From Trichosporon coremiiforme (Eukaryota > Basidiomycota > Tremellomycetes > Trichosporonales > Trichosporonaceae), in NCBI GenBank assembly GCA_039545355.1, contig BCJJ01000004.1, positions 1,568,801 to 1,632,800 on the forward strand: a stretch of 64,000 nucleotides of DNA, read 5' to 3'. Position 1 is the first letter of the stretch, and each line of letters starts with the position of its first letter. Under the pieces are notes generated by a model that did not search any database, was not told where the DNA came from, and saw only the letters and a list, made by a program, of their open reading frames with translations. The translations under genes and the position numbers were made by a program. Positions 45,701-54,981 of this stretch are shown here, piece after piece.

Positions 45701-46751
45701 TCGTCATGTGTGTGCCGTTCGTGCCGGCTGATGCTGCGCTGCTCTCGTGGCTGTCCTCCGTCGGCGCCGTCTGACGTCGCTCCAGCGGCGGCGGGGACGC
45801 TAATGCTCGCACGTCGATTTTGCTGCGACGGTCCCGGTTTCGCGGCTTGGAGTGGCTGCGCGATGGGCGAGGAACGGCGGTGAAGTGGTCGCTGTCGCGC
45901 TGCCGCGGTTCTTGATCCCGGTACCCGTCGTCTTCCTTCTCGTCGTCCGAGAGCCCGGCGAGTCCGTAGCTCGGACGCTGTTGCGAAAAGTCGAGGTCGA
46001 GGTCCTGCAGTCGGTCGAGCCCCGTCCGCCAAGACCCTGCTGTGAGTTTACTCGGTCCGGCGCTCGGCTGGAACGGGGATGCGAGCTGAGATCGCGACAA
46101 GCTCGTCGGGTCGGGTGAGTGGGTGCGGTTGGCGGGCGAGCTGTAGGTGCTGCTCGCGTTGCTGCGGTATCCGTTCAGCGATGAGTCGCTGAGCAGCCCG
46201 TGATCGCTGTGCTGCTTTTTGGGCGAGGTCGAGGCCGAGTTCGGAGGCCGTAACGTCGCCTGAGAACTGGACGCAGAGTCGCCGTTGGCCGAGGGGTAGA
46301 GGTCGCGGCGGTCGCGAGTCGCACCGAGGGCGGGGAGGCGCGATGGGGAAGTGTTCGACGAGTTCGAAGACGATGCGAAAGGAGACGAAGCGCCTTGAGC
46401 GGAGGTTCCAGCTGTGAAAGAGCGGCTCGATGCGCCGGGGAAGTCGGGGCGATCTCTAGGGATTACTTTGGAGTGCGCAGTGTGCGTAGGTTGCGTGGTG
46501 TGCGTAGTGTGCTGGGTGAAGTGGGACGGGGGCGTGGGTTTGCGTGCAGTAGTAGAGTGACTGTGTGCGTTGACAGAGGTGTGGTTGACGGGCCGCGGCA
46601 TCCTGGACGAGGAAGACGTTCCTATGCCTGCACCTAAACCTAAATCTGGGCCCTTGCGCAGAGGGAGAGGGCCATGGGTGCCATGGGAGCGAGCGCCAGG
46701 AGGGTTGAATCTGTGGGCATGGGCGTCGCTCATGGCCAGGACGGACGCCAT
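42750..46751 (-). CDS. Uds1-domain coiled-coil protein (up-regulated during septation type)
   Basis: A very long coiled-coil protein, 1320 aa with the intron at 45291-45329 removed (1333 if retained). Residues 1-380 are Ser/Thr/Pro-rich and disordered. At about 385-525 lies a segment matching the Uds1 domain: DNDEIHLALLAGQAAVDCDK, TWDEVELWKKELSHLSTRLD, and a conserved block EVLVLRDREAILRRRLMEHW after the intron. The rest is near-continuous coil, with a repeated W-x3-R motif (TAWEQQRDGWERERA and relatives) at about 640-860 and Ser/Pro linkers near 1080. Septation genes of this family are known from fission yeast; a septum or cortical scaffold role here is inference. ATG 46751 is the first true ATG; the frame is open for 162 more codons upstream without one. 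The reading frame stops at 42750, but coil-like sequence goes on in another frame. Confidence 0.8.
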   Translation of the reverse strand: MASVLAMSDAHAHRFNPPGARSHGTHGPLPLRKGPDLGLGAGIGTSSSSRMPRPVNHTSVNAHSHSTTARKPTPPSHFTQHTTHTTQPTHTAHSKVIPRDRPDFPGASSRSFTAGTSAQGASSPFASSSNSSNTSPSRLPALGATRDRRDLYPSANGDSASSSQATLRPPNSASTSPKKQHSDHGLLSDSSLNGYRSNASSTYSSPANRTHSPDPTSLSRSQLASPFQPSAGPSKLTAGSWRTGLDRLQDLDLDFSQQRPSYGLAGLSDDEKEDDGYRDQEPRQRDSDHFTAVPRPSRSHSKPRNRDRRSKIDVRALASPPPLERRQTAPTEDSHESSAASAGTNGTHMTTMDLSALSHSTGSTAPTTVTNGTSSRPHTYLDNDEIHLALLAGQAAVDCDKLPISTWDEVELWKKELSHLSTRLDSLQARHQREVKILTAARTLQKLNTANKRISRHTMESLEQSERRVAAAEKVSCFPVALEADIQEVLVLRDREAILRRRLMEHWAGVMAWEVRRLERAASGRQEKQDLFLLESRRREEALHDHVASLEAERSVSRGMDDSLDSSDQVSEMLSRLELSQQNQQELEHQREQLQTERDILHREKEALREERDALHGEKENLSRELVTMQTSQQTQRADADTQKKTVERYQKRIADLEEMVVELSRRERALEEQIAEAPKADELAALSAEREQWEAERARFDVEREQHAAAREQFDAERSNWAAERGEWNDERAALDLKLSKHAHLISEFADARKTWDVERERHTTERAAWESERSRWDNERNQWHADRGVAADNQSVFDTERAKWVAEREALAAERENDRTAWIADQRAERTAWEQQRDGWERERATLEQQLNKLELERDMANSDRELSVSRHDALAARHDELRSRHEALQDEHTALRSTHDQVLGDHTALRSTHSKLQSDHERALDDAAAASNVSKTMAKKTTMALAAILGKLVPEDELGDAAVEVRQLFERQSKDLADLRDAMDEVNKGLEEEVRRVTADRDRWRAKADELVKAHDTTVTSSREAQGEMTELVRKIRAQNEKIAELQSQLDSPSRALSPSLLSPDQASLSQAWALLPSPTARAEAGLTEANVVSPSSHVNFGALQHAYSVQSNDGYPGTRGLVERIRGVVDDGRVMAERMARMEQDKERHKANAARAAKLVEESQRSLATYQKQVKDLQERLQQATGSPVSSPIVSPVRVPDLESRYALDDARAEIAALRSEAAKRAEELSARSSELAKLQESNQALSTRTLTLAEEAEVEKTAAVSKLQREQALLQAELDTLRSKIKKQEADTDNERARQTAQNMTLLEEVNSLQAEVADLRAKLRQRS

Positions 46752-47929
46752 CCGGCTTTGAGGGACAAGGGATTTGGCGCGCGGCGTTGGGGGTGGGCGG
46801 TGCGATGGCCGGGTGGATGGAGTCGCAAGACGATTAGACGAGGATGAATGAGTAAGGTGCGGGGTGAGGATCAATGGAGAGGAAGGGAAACGGAGATGGA
46901 CAGACGCTACTGTGGTACTGTGTGCATGTCTCACTGAGCCGACATTGAACCTCTGGCTCACGTCGGGTCTGCCTGGGTGTATCGCTGGGCCATGCGTTGG
47001 GCGCAGTGTCTTCTCCGCTGCTGTTTTGCATGACTGCTGACTGCCGCGCGATGCGTCCCAAGGATCCCAAAGGCAAGCCGCAAGCCAAGCCGGCTCCTGA
47101 ACACTAGCGCGTAGCCGCGCGATCTTGTCTCGTGTCTCCGTACGCTGGCGTACTGGCGCGCGGCCCGAGGCTCTGCCAGCCCTGCCAGCTCTGCCAACCC
47201 TGTCATCCACGCTAAGACCCAGCGTTTTCAACGCCACCCTTCTCCCAAGCCCGTCACATTAGCAATTCTTTTGCCGTGATTTACACCCATCCGCCCTTCA
47301 TCCCAGTCGTTCGAGTGGTGCGAAGGGTAATGATCTTCTAATGCTAATTAGCAAGAACCAGTGACCATCTCTCAAACACGCCGCCCTTACATTCCTGAAC
47401 ACTTGACACCCACGACTCCCCGCCCTACCCTGGTCAAGGACACTGCCTGCACACCCGTCCCACTCATACTGCTCTGCACTGCCGTAACATGCTCAGAACA
47501 AGGTTGCACCTGTCGCACCTGGGGATCGCTACCAACAATCAGACTTCCTGTTCCAGCCGGCGATTAATCTTTATTGTCCGTGCTTTTTAAGCTTCTCTGC
47601 ACATGGATGGTCATACATTTTGAACAATGGTATACTGGTCTCTCGTCTCAGCTCTCAGTCTATGGCGCTTCCCTCCCTGTGCGATGGTGTGATTCCGACG
47701 AGCACTGCGGGGTGACAACAGTTCACAGTGACGACACCTGCGCCGAGAAGAGTGAATGCTAACCCGCTCTTATGCACCCCTCGTGTCTCCCAGCCCGCCC
47801 CCTGTCTTCGGGGCGACCCTGGTTCTCCCATCTGGCCCAATCTCCATCGTCACGAGCGCCGATCCCTCCCACTGCCACCTGGGCAACTAGTCCTCAGGCG
47901 GCGTCAGGCGCTACGCGCCTTCAGCGTGT
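46752..47929. other. Promoter of the Uds1-type gene and spacer to NOP12
   Basis: The first 490 bp are open on the minus strand but lack an ATG, so this is probably leader sequence. The remainder to 47929 is the region downstream of the minus-strand NOP12 gene. No further gene, RNA or repeat is supported. Confidence 0.5.
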
Positions 47930-49959
47930 TTACTGCCTGGCGCCCTTCATCTTGGCGATGGCGTTCGAGCTCCTCGCGCGTCCCTTCTTGGCCTTGACGT
48001 TCTTCGCCCGGGAGTTCTTCTCCGCCTTGGTCGAGGCGAGCTTGACAGCGCCAGTCTCGCGGTGCTGGGCCGCGACCTTGGCCTGCTTCTTGGCCAGACG
48101 GCGCGCGAGACGATCAGCATCGCCCGCCTTGGCGGCCTTGCGCTCGTCCTTTGACAGGTTCTTCAGCTTCTCGCCCAGCTCCGGGTTGCCCTTGGGCATG
48201 ACGGCGGGCGCGGTGCGGAGCTTCTTCGGCGCCTTCTTTGACCCGGCGGGGGTGGAGGAGAGAACGGGCCTCTTCTGCGCTCCGGGCAGCGTCTTGCACT
48301 GCTGCACGCGGATGGGGCGCTTGGCAAACTTGAGCTTGGAGGACGGAAGCGCGATCACCTCGTCCACGCTCTCCCGGTCAACGAAGTGGACGTATCCGAA
48401 GCCCTTGCCGAGCTGCGTGTCCCGGTCCCGGATGATGCGGACCGCAGTGACGTACTGCCCCTCGGCCCTCGCACCGCGCTCAGTCACGACGAGCGCCTCG
48501 AAGAAGGCGCGCACATCCTCCTCCTTGGCGGCGTAGTCGAGGCCGCCGACGAAGACGCAGCTCTTCGGGTCCGTTCCCGCCGGAAGCCAGGCGTCCCGCT
48601 TCGACAGAGAGGTCGAGGCCGAAGAGAGTGCGGTGGCGGCGGGAGAGCGCATCGTGTCCACGCGCAGCGTGTTGCCCATGAACTCGGTGCCGTTGGCGGC
48701 GAGGGCGGCCTCGGCCGCGTCGTACGGGATCATGATGGGGGGGAGGTTCGTGGGCCTGTCCGGGGGAGCGTGCTCGAAGACGATGTAGGCGTTGCAGGAA
48801 GCGGCGCTCTCGTGGAACTGAGGTTAGCTCTGAACTGGGAAGGTCTTAGCTGTGAATGCAGCGAGTAAATCTGTAGCCATTATGGCACACAGCTCGCTGC
48901 TCGGGTGACTCACGTCCTTCTTGATGAAGGCAACCTTGCGCTTGCCCTTGGCGTCGAGGAACGACTTGCTCTTGTCCACGACATCGTCCTCTCCTCGTCG
49001 GGTTCCGCGGCCCTCATCAGCACCCTGGGCATCGCGCCAGGCAGCCGCGCGCGCCTTCTCGCGACGCGCGCGCTTGCCCTCGCCATCCTTCTCGTCATCG
49101 TCGGGGAGCGCAACGGTCGGCTTCGAGAAGGCGACGGAACGGAAGCGGACGCTCTCGATCTTGGCCGTCGGGACGAAGGTGCGGATGTGCGCCTTGAGGG
49201 AGGACTGGGCGGACTGAGGGTTAGCTATTGCTGACGACGAAACAGCTTCTATGCAAGCGAAACTTACCTTCTCCTTGACACACTCGATGGGGACGTTTCC
49301 GATGAAGATTGTCCGGCGCTCACGGTCCGCCTTGGACTCGTTCTCGGGGATGTACTTCTTCGCATCGCGCTTTCTTCGCTCGGCAGGGGTCTTGAGCGAC
49401 TCGTGGACGAGCTCAGCCTCAGACTCCTCCTCGTTCTCGTCCTCGTCCTCCCCCTCCTCAGACTCCACAGCCTCAGCAGCCTCCTCGGCCTCCTTGGCCT
49501 TGGCACCCTTCATGGCGCGCTTCGCAAGCTCCTTCGCCTCCTTCGCCTCCACGACGGCCGAGCCGTCCTCGGCCCGCTTGGCCGCGGCCTTCTTGGCCTG
49601 CTTGGCAATGTCGGCGTCCATCGCGTCCCGGGTCGCAGAGTAGTCGGCCTCGGCCTCGTCGGCGGACTCGGCAGACTCGTCCTCGTCCTCGGTCGTGTCG
49701 CTCTCGTCCTCGCCGACAGACTCGGCCTCCTCGGGCTCGGGGGCGGCAATCTTCGCCTTCTTCGACGAAGAGGGGGCAGCGGTGAAGGTGGCCTGGTTGT
49801 TAGCTTCTAGACTACCATCAAGCTACACTTCGCCATGCGAGATGAACTCACCGCAGCACTGAAGAGACCGCTCAGGCCCTCGTCCTTCTTGCTCCCGAAG
49901 AGAGACGTGCTCTCCTCCGCCTTGCGCTTCTCCCCAGACTTGGTCTTGGTCTTGCCCAT
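47930..49959 (-). CDS. NOP12: Nucleolar RNA-binding protein NOP12 (RBM34-like), two RRMs
   Basis: Nucleolar protein of 25S rRNA maturation. Four exons (introns 49793-49851, 49214-49267 and 48818-48913) encode 606 aa. The N-terminal third is acidic and Lys/Ala-rich. RRM1 starts at about 196 (RTIFIGNVPIECVKEK, RNP2 form) and is interrupted by a long charged insert. RRM2 spans about 396-485 with SCVFVGGLDY (RNP2) and KGFGYVHFV (RNP1). The C-terminus is strongly basic (KNVKAKKGRARSSNAIAKMK), fitting nucleolar targeting. The two-RRM layout with a degenerate RRM1 matches yeast Nop12 and animal RBM34. ATG 49959 follows upstream stops. It is in tandem with GID7 (310 bp between its start and the GID7 stop). 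Confidence 0.88.
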
Positions 49960-50269
49960 TGTCGCTTTGGTTGGGCTATCGTGGGTTGTTTTGGTTGACG
50001 CACGACCGTTGATAAGATTTTGGATGCCTGATCGACGACCAGAGGAGGACGGTGAACTTTTTGATCCCGCCTCCACCTGACCATTCCGTCATACCCCTCG
50101 CCAGTCGCCACCGAGATTTAGACTTCATCGATCCTCCGAGAACGCAAGAACGCTCCTCGGGAGAACATGCAGGATTCTCACACCCCCACTATTTTCAGCT
50201 CTGAGCATAGGAATACATGAATTAAGGCATCTACTACAACTGCGGTACGGTATAAGGCACTAGGTGTGC
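49960..50269. promoter_or_regulatory. NOP12 promoter region
   Basis: 310 bp between the NOP12 start and the GID7 stop, both genes on the minus strand. It contains the short NOP12 leader and the GID7 3' end. No TATA box or RRPE core is evident. Confidence 0.4.
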
Positions 50270-52420
50270 TCACTCGAATCGGCCTCCTGGAGGCTGCCAG
50301 ATGTGGATCTGGTGGTCGTCGCTGCAGCTCGCAAACAGTTTGCGGCTCAGGACGGGGTTCCACGCGACGGCGTTAACCGTGTCTGTGTGTCCGGAAAGGA
50401 CGTGCAGCGGCGTGTTCGAGTTGCTCTGCCAGACGTAGACGTGGCCGTCCTCGGAGCCAGAGAGCACGAAGCGATCCTTGGGCGCGCCGAACCCACTCCT
50501 AATCAGGAAGCGCGACTGGACGTGGCCCATGTACTGGCGCACGAAGTGAGGATGCGGGTCGAGGCTGTAGAGCTGCATCTGGTCGGGGGTGCAGCTGATC
50601 AGAGCACGCCGTCCGTCGTGGCTGAGCTTGATGGAGGTGACTCCAGAGCACTTCATGTCCGTCACATACTCGACAATGTCCCTGTCGGCCAGGTTGATGA
50701 CAACGAGCCCGTGGTCCATGTTGTTGTACTGCAGCCCGTCCTCGGCCCACGTCGCCGTGTCGGTGCCGTCAACGACGCGCGCGCTGATCGACGGCTTCAT
50801 CTTGCCGTTGCCGCCGGGGTTCGTGCGCTTCAAGATCGTCGTCGCGGCGACAAGCTTGGAGCCGTCCGGCGTAATGGCAAAGTCACTGATCTGGATACTG
50901 TTAATATTCCATTTGTGAAGGACGGTGCCGGACGCATCGTAGAAGACGAGGTAGCAGTCGAGCGACGACACGACAAACTTAGATCCATCCGGGAGCCACT
51001 GCACGGCGCTGATCGTGTCCGTGTGCGGGCTCGTGCTGTTCGGGACGTGCTTGCGCGCACCCGTCTCAGCGTCCCAGAGGTACACCTGCTTGTCCGAGCA
51101 GGTCACAAGCGTCTTGCTGTCGGGTGACCAGGCGAGTGCGTCAACCGGTGCCGTATGTCCCGACAAGCGGTGCGAGACCTCGATGCCGTAATCCATGCCC
51201 TCCTGCTCCGGTGGCTTAAGCTTCCAGATCATCACTGTTCGGTCCTTGCTGGCGGAAGCAAGCATGTCGCCGGACGGGCTCCACTCGATGCGCCAGACCT
51301 CGTCCGTGTGGTCCTGCAGAATGTGTGTCGTGACGGTCGGGAACGTACCGCTCTCGCACTGGTGGTCATTGTACAGCGAGACCGGCTCGTTGTCGTCGTG
51401 GTACAGACAGGACAGCTGCTGGTGCTGGCGGGCCTGATCGAGCAATGTCGCGAGCCGTCGTGAGGGCAGCATAACCTTGGGCGAGATGTGCTCCTGCAAC
51501 CGCTCAAGCAGAAGCCGCCGGGACGATCCGGTAGCGCCGTCCCACTTGGCGCGCTCGTACAGCTCATCTTGGTCAAGACACATCATGAAGCCGGACAGGT
51601 CGTGCAGAGCCTCCGGGTCGTGCGTCGTAGCGGCGGCGAGCTCGCTTCGCAACACGGCGAGCGCCTTCTTCTGCTGGCCGCTCTCGAGAAGCTCGAGATA
51701 CTTCTGCCGGGCAATCAAAAAGCGCGCCTTGTTGGCCGGAGACTGCGCCCCGGCAGGGTCCGCCGCCTTGGTCTTGCCGGAAGCAATGCTGCTTCGTGAT
51801 GACGACGTCTCCGCGGCCATGGACACAGCGTGATCGACGATACCAAGCTCTGGCAGCAAGTGCAGAGCTTCAGACCACCGGCCGCCCAAGATTGCTTCCT
51901 GGAACTCGGCGGCGGCGGGAGACGAGGTCGTGAACCCGGACTCCTTGGACAGAACAGACGCGGCCTGCTGGTAGCCGAGATCCTCGAGACCCTGGAGCAT
52001 AAGGCGCACGATCTCCTCGCGGTCGATGGGCATGCGCTTGCTGTAGTCCTGCTTCCTGATGGGGGGCGCGGCGGGTTCGCCACTGCTATCCGTGCCGTCC
52101 ATCGACACATCGACTTCCTGGGGCTTCCAGTCCCGGTCGTCCTCGTACATGAGCGTTCCCGCTGGCTCGTATGGGTGGATCTGGTCGAGAACGGAAGGGG
52201 GCGGGATGTAAGGACCCTCCTCGTAGGCGGCGTCCTCGGTGACGCCGGTGGCTACGCCGTTGTTCGCCCCATTGTGAATCGCAGTTGGAGCGCCCATGCT
52301 GGAAGAATGCGAATGGGTGGCGGAAGTGGCGTGACGGGGTCTCCTGCTGGGTCGCTGGGTGATGGTGGGGTCGTTCTCGGATTCAATGGAGCGGCGGCGA
52401 ACGGTTCCACGCTGCTGCAT
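50270..52420 (-). CDS. GID7: GID/CTLH E3 ligase subunit GID7 (WDR26-like)
   Basis: A WD40 subunit of the GID/CTLH ubiquitin ligase, which in yeast removes gluconeogenic enzymes when glucose returns; Gid7 promotes higher-order assembly. The gene is intronless, 716 aa. LisH motif at about 133-165 (DREEIVRLMLQGLEDLGYQQ), CTLH at about 168-250 (FQEAILGGRWSEALHLLPEL), then a WD40 propeller from about 360 to the end, with GD/SD-type repeats such as DEVWRIEWSPSGDMLASASK followed by DRTVMIWKL, and PVDALAWSPDSKTLVTCSDK. LisH-CTLH-WD40 in this order is the Gid7/WDR26 architecture. The frame is open one codon further up as GTG; ATG 52420 is the start used. The N-terminal 110 residues are disordered. Confidence 0.95.
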   Translation of the reverse strand: MQQRGTVRRRSIESENDPTITQRPSRRPRHATSATHSHSSSMGAPTAIHNGANNGVATGVTEDAAYEEGPYIPPPSVLDQIHPYEPAGTLMYEDDRDWKPQEVDVSMDGTDSSGEPAAPPIRKQDYSKRMPIDREEIVRLMLQGLEDLGYQQAASVLSKESGFTTSSPAAAEFQEAILGGRWSEALHLLPELGIVDHAVSMAAETSSSRSSIASGKTKAADPAGAQSPANKARFLIARQKYLELLESGQQKKALAVLRSELAAATTHDPEALHDLSGFMMCLDQDELYERAKWDGATGSSRRLLLERLQEHISPKVMLPSRRLATLLDQARQHQQLSCLYHDDNEPVSLYNDHQCESGTFPTVTTHILQDHTDEVWRIEWSPSGDMLASASKDRTVMIWKLKPPEQEGMDYGIEVSHRLSGHTAPVDALAWSPDSKTLVTCSDKQVYLWDAETGARKHVPNSTSPHTDTISAVQWLPDGSKFVVSSLDCYLVFYDASGTVLHKWNINSIQISDFAITPDGSKLVAATTILKRTNPGGNGKMKPSISARVVDGTDTATWAEDGLQYNNMDHGLVVINLADRDIVEYVTDMKCSGVTSIKLSHDGRRALISCTPDQMQLYSLDPHPHFVRQYMGHVQSRFLIRSGFGAPKDRFVLSGSEDGHVYVWQSNSNTPLHVLSGHTDTVNAVAWNPVLSRKLFASCSDDHQIHIWQPPGGRFE

Positions 52421-53645
52421 CACGGCAGGGAGCGGTGAAGGGGGGGGGAGTGATGGTGGGGACGACGCAGTCGGTTACGGCGAGAGGAGGCGTGTCAGCA
52501 TGTCGTGGATAGGAAGTGTGCAATGCAGAGATAGACTTGCAGGGTGGGGGGGAATGAGGCAGACACGGAGCGTCACTGCGCCCGGAATAAGCCCAGGACA
52601 CACAGCAGGAACGCAAGTACGCAAGGATATAACAGAATTAGGATGCACCACTCACTGGAGGCGAAATCGCGATGGTCTCAGTCTGTGCGCCCTGGTCGGT
52701 GGCGAAGGGTTGGCCTTGTCGTGAGGACTTTGTGGTGGTGATTGTGTCTGGGGCTGTGTGCAGGTCGCTGTCGGCAGGTAGCAAAGGATGGCCGGTGTGG
52801 TTTGGTGCGATAGGGGAGGACGTGATGGGCGATATGGGTGATGTGAGGGGTGAAGGTGACGGCCGCGGCTGCGAGACAGTAATCAAGAGGATCAGAGGAA
52901 AGGGGCGATCCGTCTGTCGGGGTCTGGCGAGCGTCTAATAACAACAGAACCGCACAGCGGGGAGTTGCAAGATGTGAGGTGGACAGGAAATATACGGTGG
53001 GTCGGATGAATGAGGATGATGAGTCACCAAGTGGAGAGTGATGAGACTGACGTCTGCAGCTGCGTCAAGCGAGCAGCAGCTCCAGCGGGTGGTGTGAGGT
53101 GAGGAATGGAGTGATGGAGTCGATTGTCGATTGAGAAATGCACGCGCGAAGTCAAGTAGTCCTTATCTTGAGACAGTGCACTATGGTTGACGCGGGAAGG
53201 GAAGCGTGGTCTTCCTCTGGGATCTTTCTCTGGCTTGACGTGCTTTGGTTGTGAGCAGTGCGTCATGGCCATGCATCGCTACGGATGCTCCACTTGGCAT
53301 GGACGGGGTCACTACTCAATGAGGGCTTGACGGGTGCATAATGAGGGCATTACCGCCTGCGCACTGCACTCGTCGCTTGTCGCAAGAACCCGACAGTCCT
53401 CTTCTGGCAAACCCAGGGCCCAGCCCTAGACGCCTTCAACCCTGGCCATGCCTGCCTGCCTGCGCATAATCTGGCTCCGTTTCTCAACTCACATTCACGT
53501 AACTCTCGCGTGGCGTTAGGGTGGCGCAATGTGGAGGTCGAGATCGGTGTCATGTCGCGGAGCCAAAAAAGTTGATCGAACACAGACGCGTCGTCCAGAT
53601 CGTACCTCGGTATGTTCCGTTCCATGTCGATCCCTTCTTGCGACG

Positions 53646-53653
53646 TATAAAGG
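53646..53653 (+). promoter_or_regulatory. TATA box of the small gene
   Basis: TATAAAGG lies 177 bp before the ATG at 53830 with no ATG between. It is the clearest TATA box in the window. Confidence 0.65.
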
Positions 53654-53786
53654 AGGGTCAGTCCTGGCAGACATTCTCCTCCCATCGATCAAGCGTATTG
53701 TGTCTCACCGAGTTGAACGAGAGAACGAAGTCGAACCAAGAGTTGAATACTACGTTGAACACACTTCCCATTGCAAACCTACAGAC

Positions 53787-53816
53787 CACAAGAACACAAG
53801 AACACAAGAACACAAG
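53787..53816 (+). repeat. CACAAGAA tandem repeat in a 5' leader
   Basis: Three exact 8-nt CACAAGAA units and a partial fourth end 13 nt before the start codon at 53830. Confidence 0.9.
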
Positions 53817-53829
53817 TACTACAGCCAAG

Positions 53830-54210
53830 ATGGGAAAATACCTCACCGCTCCCGTCTCGCTCAAGGCCGGCTCGCGGCACAATGCCGCCGTGCGTGCGTC
53901 CCGCAGCCGTGTCCGCTCCCCCAAGGCCTTCCTGCGTGGTGCAAGGAGGTGCTCGGTAAGTCTAAGCTTGCTTTCTTCCCAGCTTTGTACATTGTCGGAA
54001 CAAGCTAACGCCCAGAGCATCAAGTCGTCCAAGACGCTCGCGATCGGTCGTGAGGCAATCCGCCCGACGACACGATCACTCGGTCCCTCCCTCGCCGAAA
54101 TCTACGACGACTCGGACTCCGAGTACGAGTACAACCCCGAGGACTTTTCCGAGTCGGACTTTGACCCGTCAGAATTCTCGGACGGAGACTTCCAGTCCAA
54201 CTGGGAGTAG
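53830..54210 (+). CDS. Small protein with basic N-terminus and acidic C-terminus, unknown function
   Basis: A 106-aa protein in two exons (intron 53956-54015). The N-terminal 42 residues are basic (MGKYLTAPVSLKAGSRHNAA, with RSRVRSPKAFLRGARR). The C-terminal half is acidic and repetitive (IYDDSDSEYEYNPEDFSESD, ending FQSNWE). I recognise no family. Support for a real gene: a TATA box 177 bp upstream, an ATG-free leader with a tandem repeat, consensus splice sites whose removal keeps the frame, and G/C-biased third positions. It could be a stress-induced or nucleic-acid-binding small protein, but that is a guess. It diverges from GID7. Confidence 0.65.
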   Translation: MGKYLTAPVSLKAGSRHNAAVRASRSRVRSPKAFLRGARRCSVSLSLLSSQLCTLSEQANAQSIKSSKTLAIGREAIRPTTRSLGPSLAEIYDDSDSEYEYNPEDFSESDFDPSEFSDGDFQSNWE

Positions 54211-54981
54211 TCCGCTCGAAGCTTCCACAAGTTGTTAAGTCAGAAGTCATACTCACTAGCATTACAGGTGAAGGCAAATGGCCGGAGTTCCAGACGGACC
54301 AAGTTCCGGGATATCATATCCAGACAGCCATAAGCTCTTCAGAAGGATCTGAGAGACTGCTATCACAGGTTTGAACGTGGCCGGAGTGCCACTTGGAGAA
54401 CGGCCGGTGTGCCAGTATAATCCAGTAAGAGAGTCGGAGTGGTAGCTAGGCCACCGCGATGACTTATCCGGCGTCACGCCGAGTACTAACACGCGGACCG
54501 AGGCAAAGGCGCCGAAGACGTCGCGCGAACGCATGACCTGTGAACCAAAACCTGTTCTGACATGACTTTGTATAGATATCACGCATGTAACACTAGCCTT
54601 GCAGCCAATTTCCTGTTCCGCCTCTGTCTCACTTGGCACCGTCGCAGTTGCAGATCGTGAGAGCCGCCACTGACATGCTACCTCCGCCGCTGACATCACA
54701 CCTCAATCCGAACAGCTGAGTCATGACCGCCCGGGTTGGTCGGGATTCCGACGCCGCCCGATGGTGACTAACCTCCTGACGCCATCGCGATCCTCTCCGC
54801 CGCCGGCTATGCGGCGCCCGTGTGCGTGTTGCGTTGTCTCGCCCCGTCCTCGTGCGCCCCCGCGTGCTCCCCCTTTCAGCCTCCCATGCCTGCGATGCCT
54901 CCCATGCCTCCCAAGCACCCTCCCACCCTTTTCCAGCTCACACCGAAATATTACATATACCTCTAGCGAGCGGGGGGAACA
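54211..54981. other. Spacer between the small gene and OSM1
   Basis: 771 bp with the 3' region of the small gene and the OSM1 promoter. It holds a candidate upstream ORF at 54886-54966. No other gene is supported. Confidence 0.5.
54886..54966 (+). promoter_or_regulatory. Candidate upstream ORF in the OSM1 leader
   Basis: Three in-frame ATGs (54886, 54895, 54904) open a 26-codon frame starting MPAMPPMPPKHPP and ending at TAG 54964-54966, 15 nt before the OSM1 ATG. It matters only if transcription starts upstream of 54886. Confidence 0.35.

Larger units (their letters stand above)
52421..53829. promoter_or_regulatory. Divergent promoter region of GID7 and the small TATA-driven gene
   Basis: 1.4 kb. 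The GID7 side is C/T-rich on the gene strand. On the right, TATAAAGG at 53646-53653 is followed by an ATG-free leader with CACAAGAA repeats at 53787-53816. No other gene is supported. Confidence 0.6.

Noticed and set aside
46752..47237. 162-codon N-terminal extension of the Uds1-type protein
   Set aside because: The frame is open but has no ATG (first codon GTG); the sequence looks like leader/promoter.
50264..51127. 287-codon plus-strand frame opposite GID7
   Set aside because: Antisense shadow of the WD40 repeats; the minus-strand frame is unmistakable.
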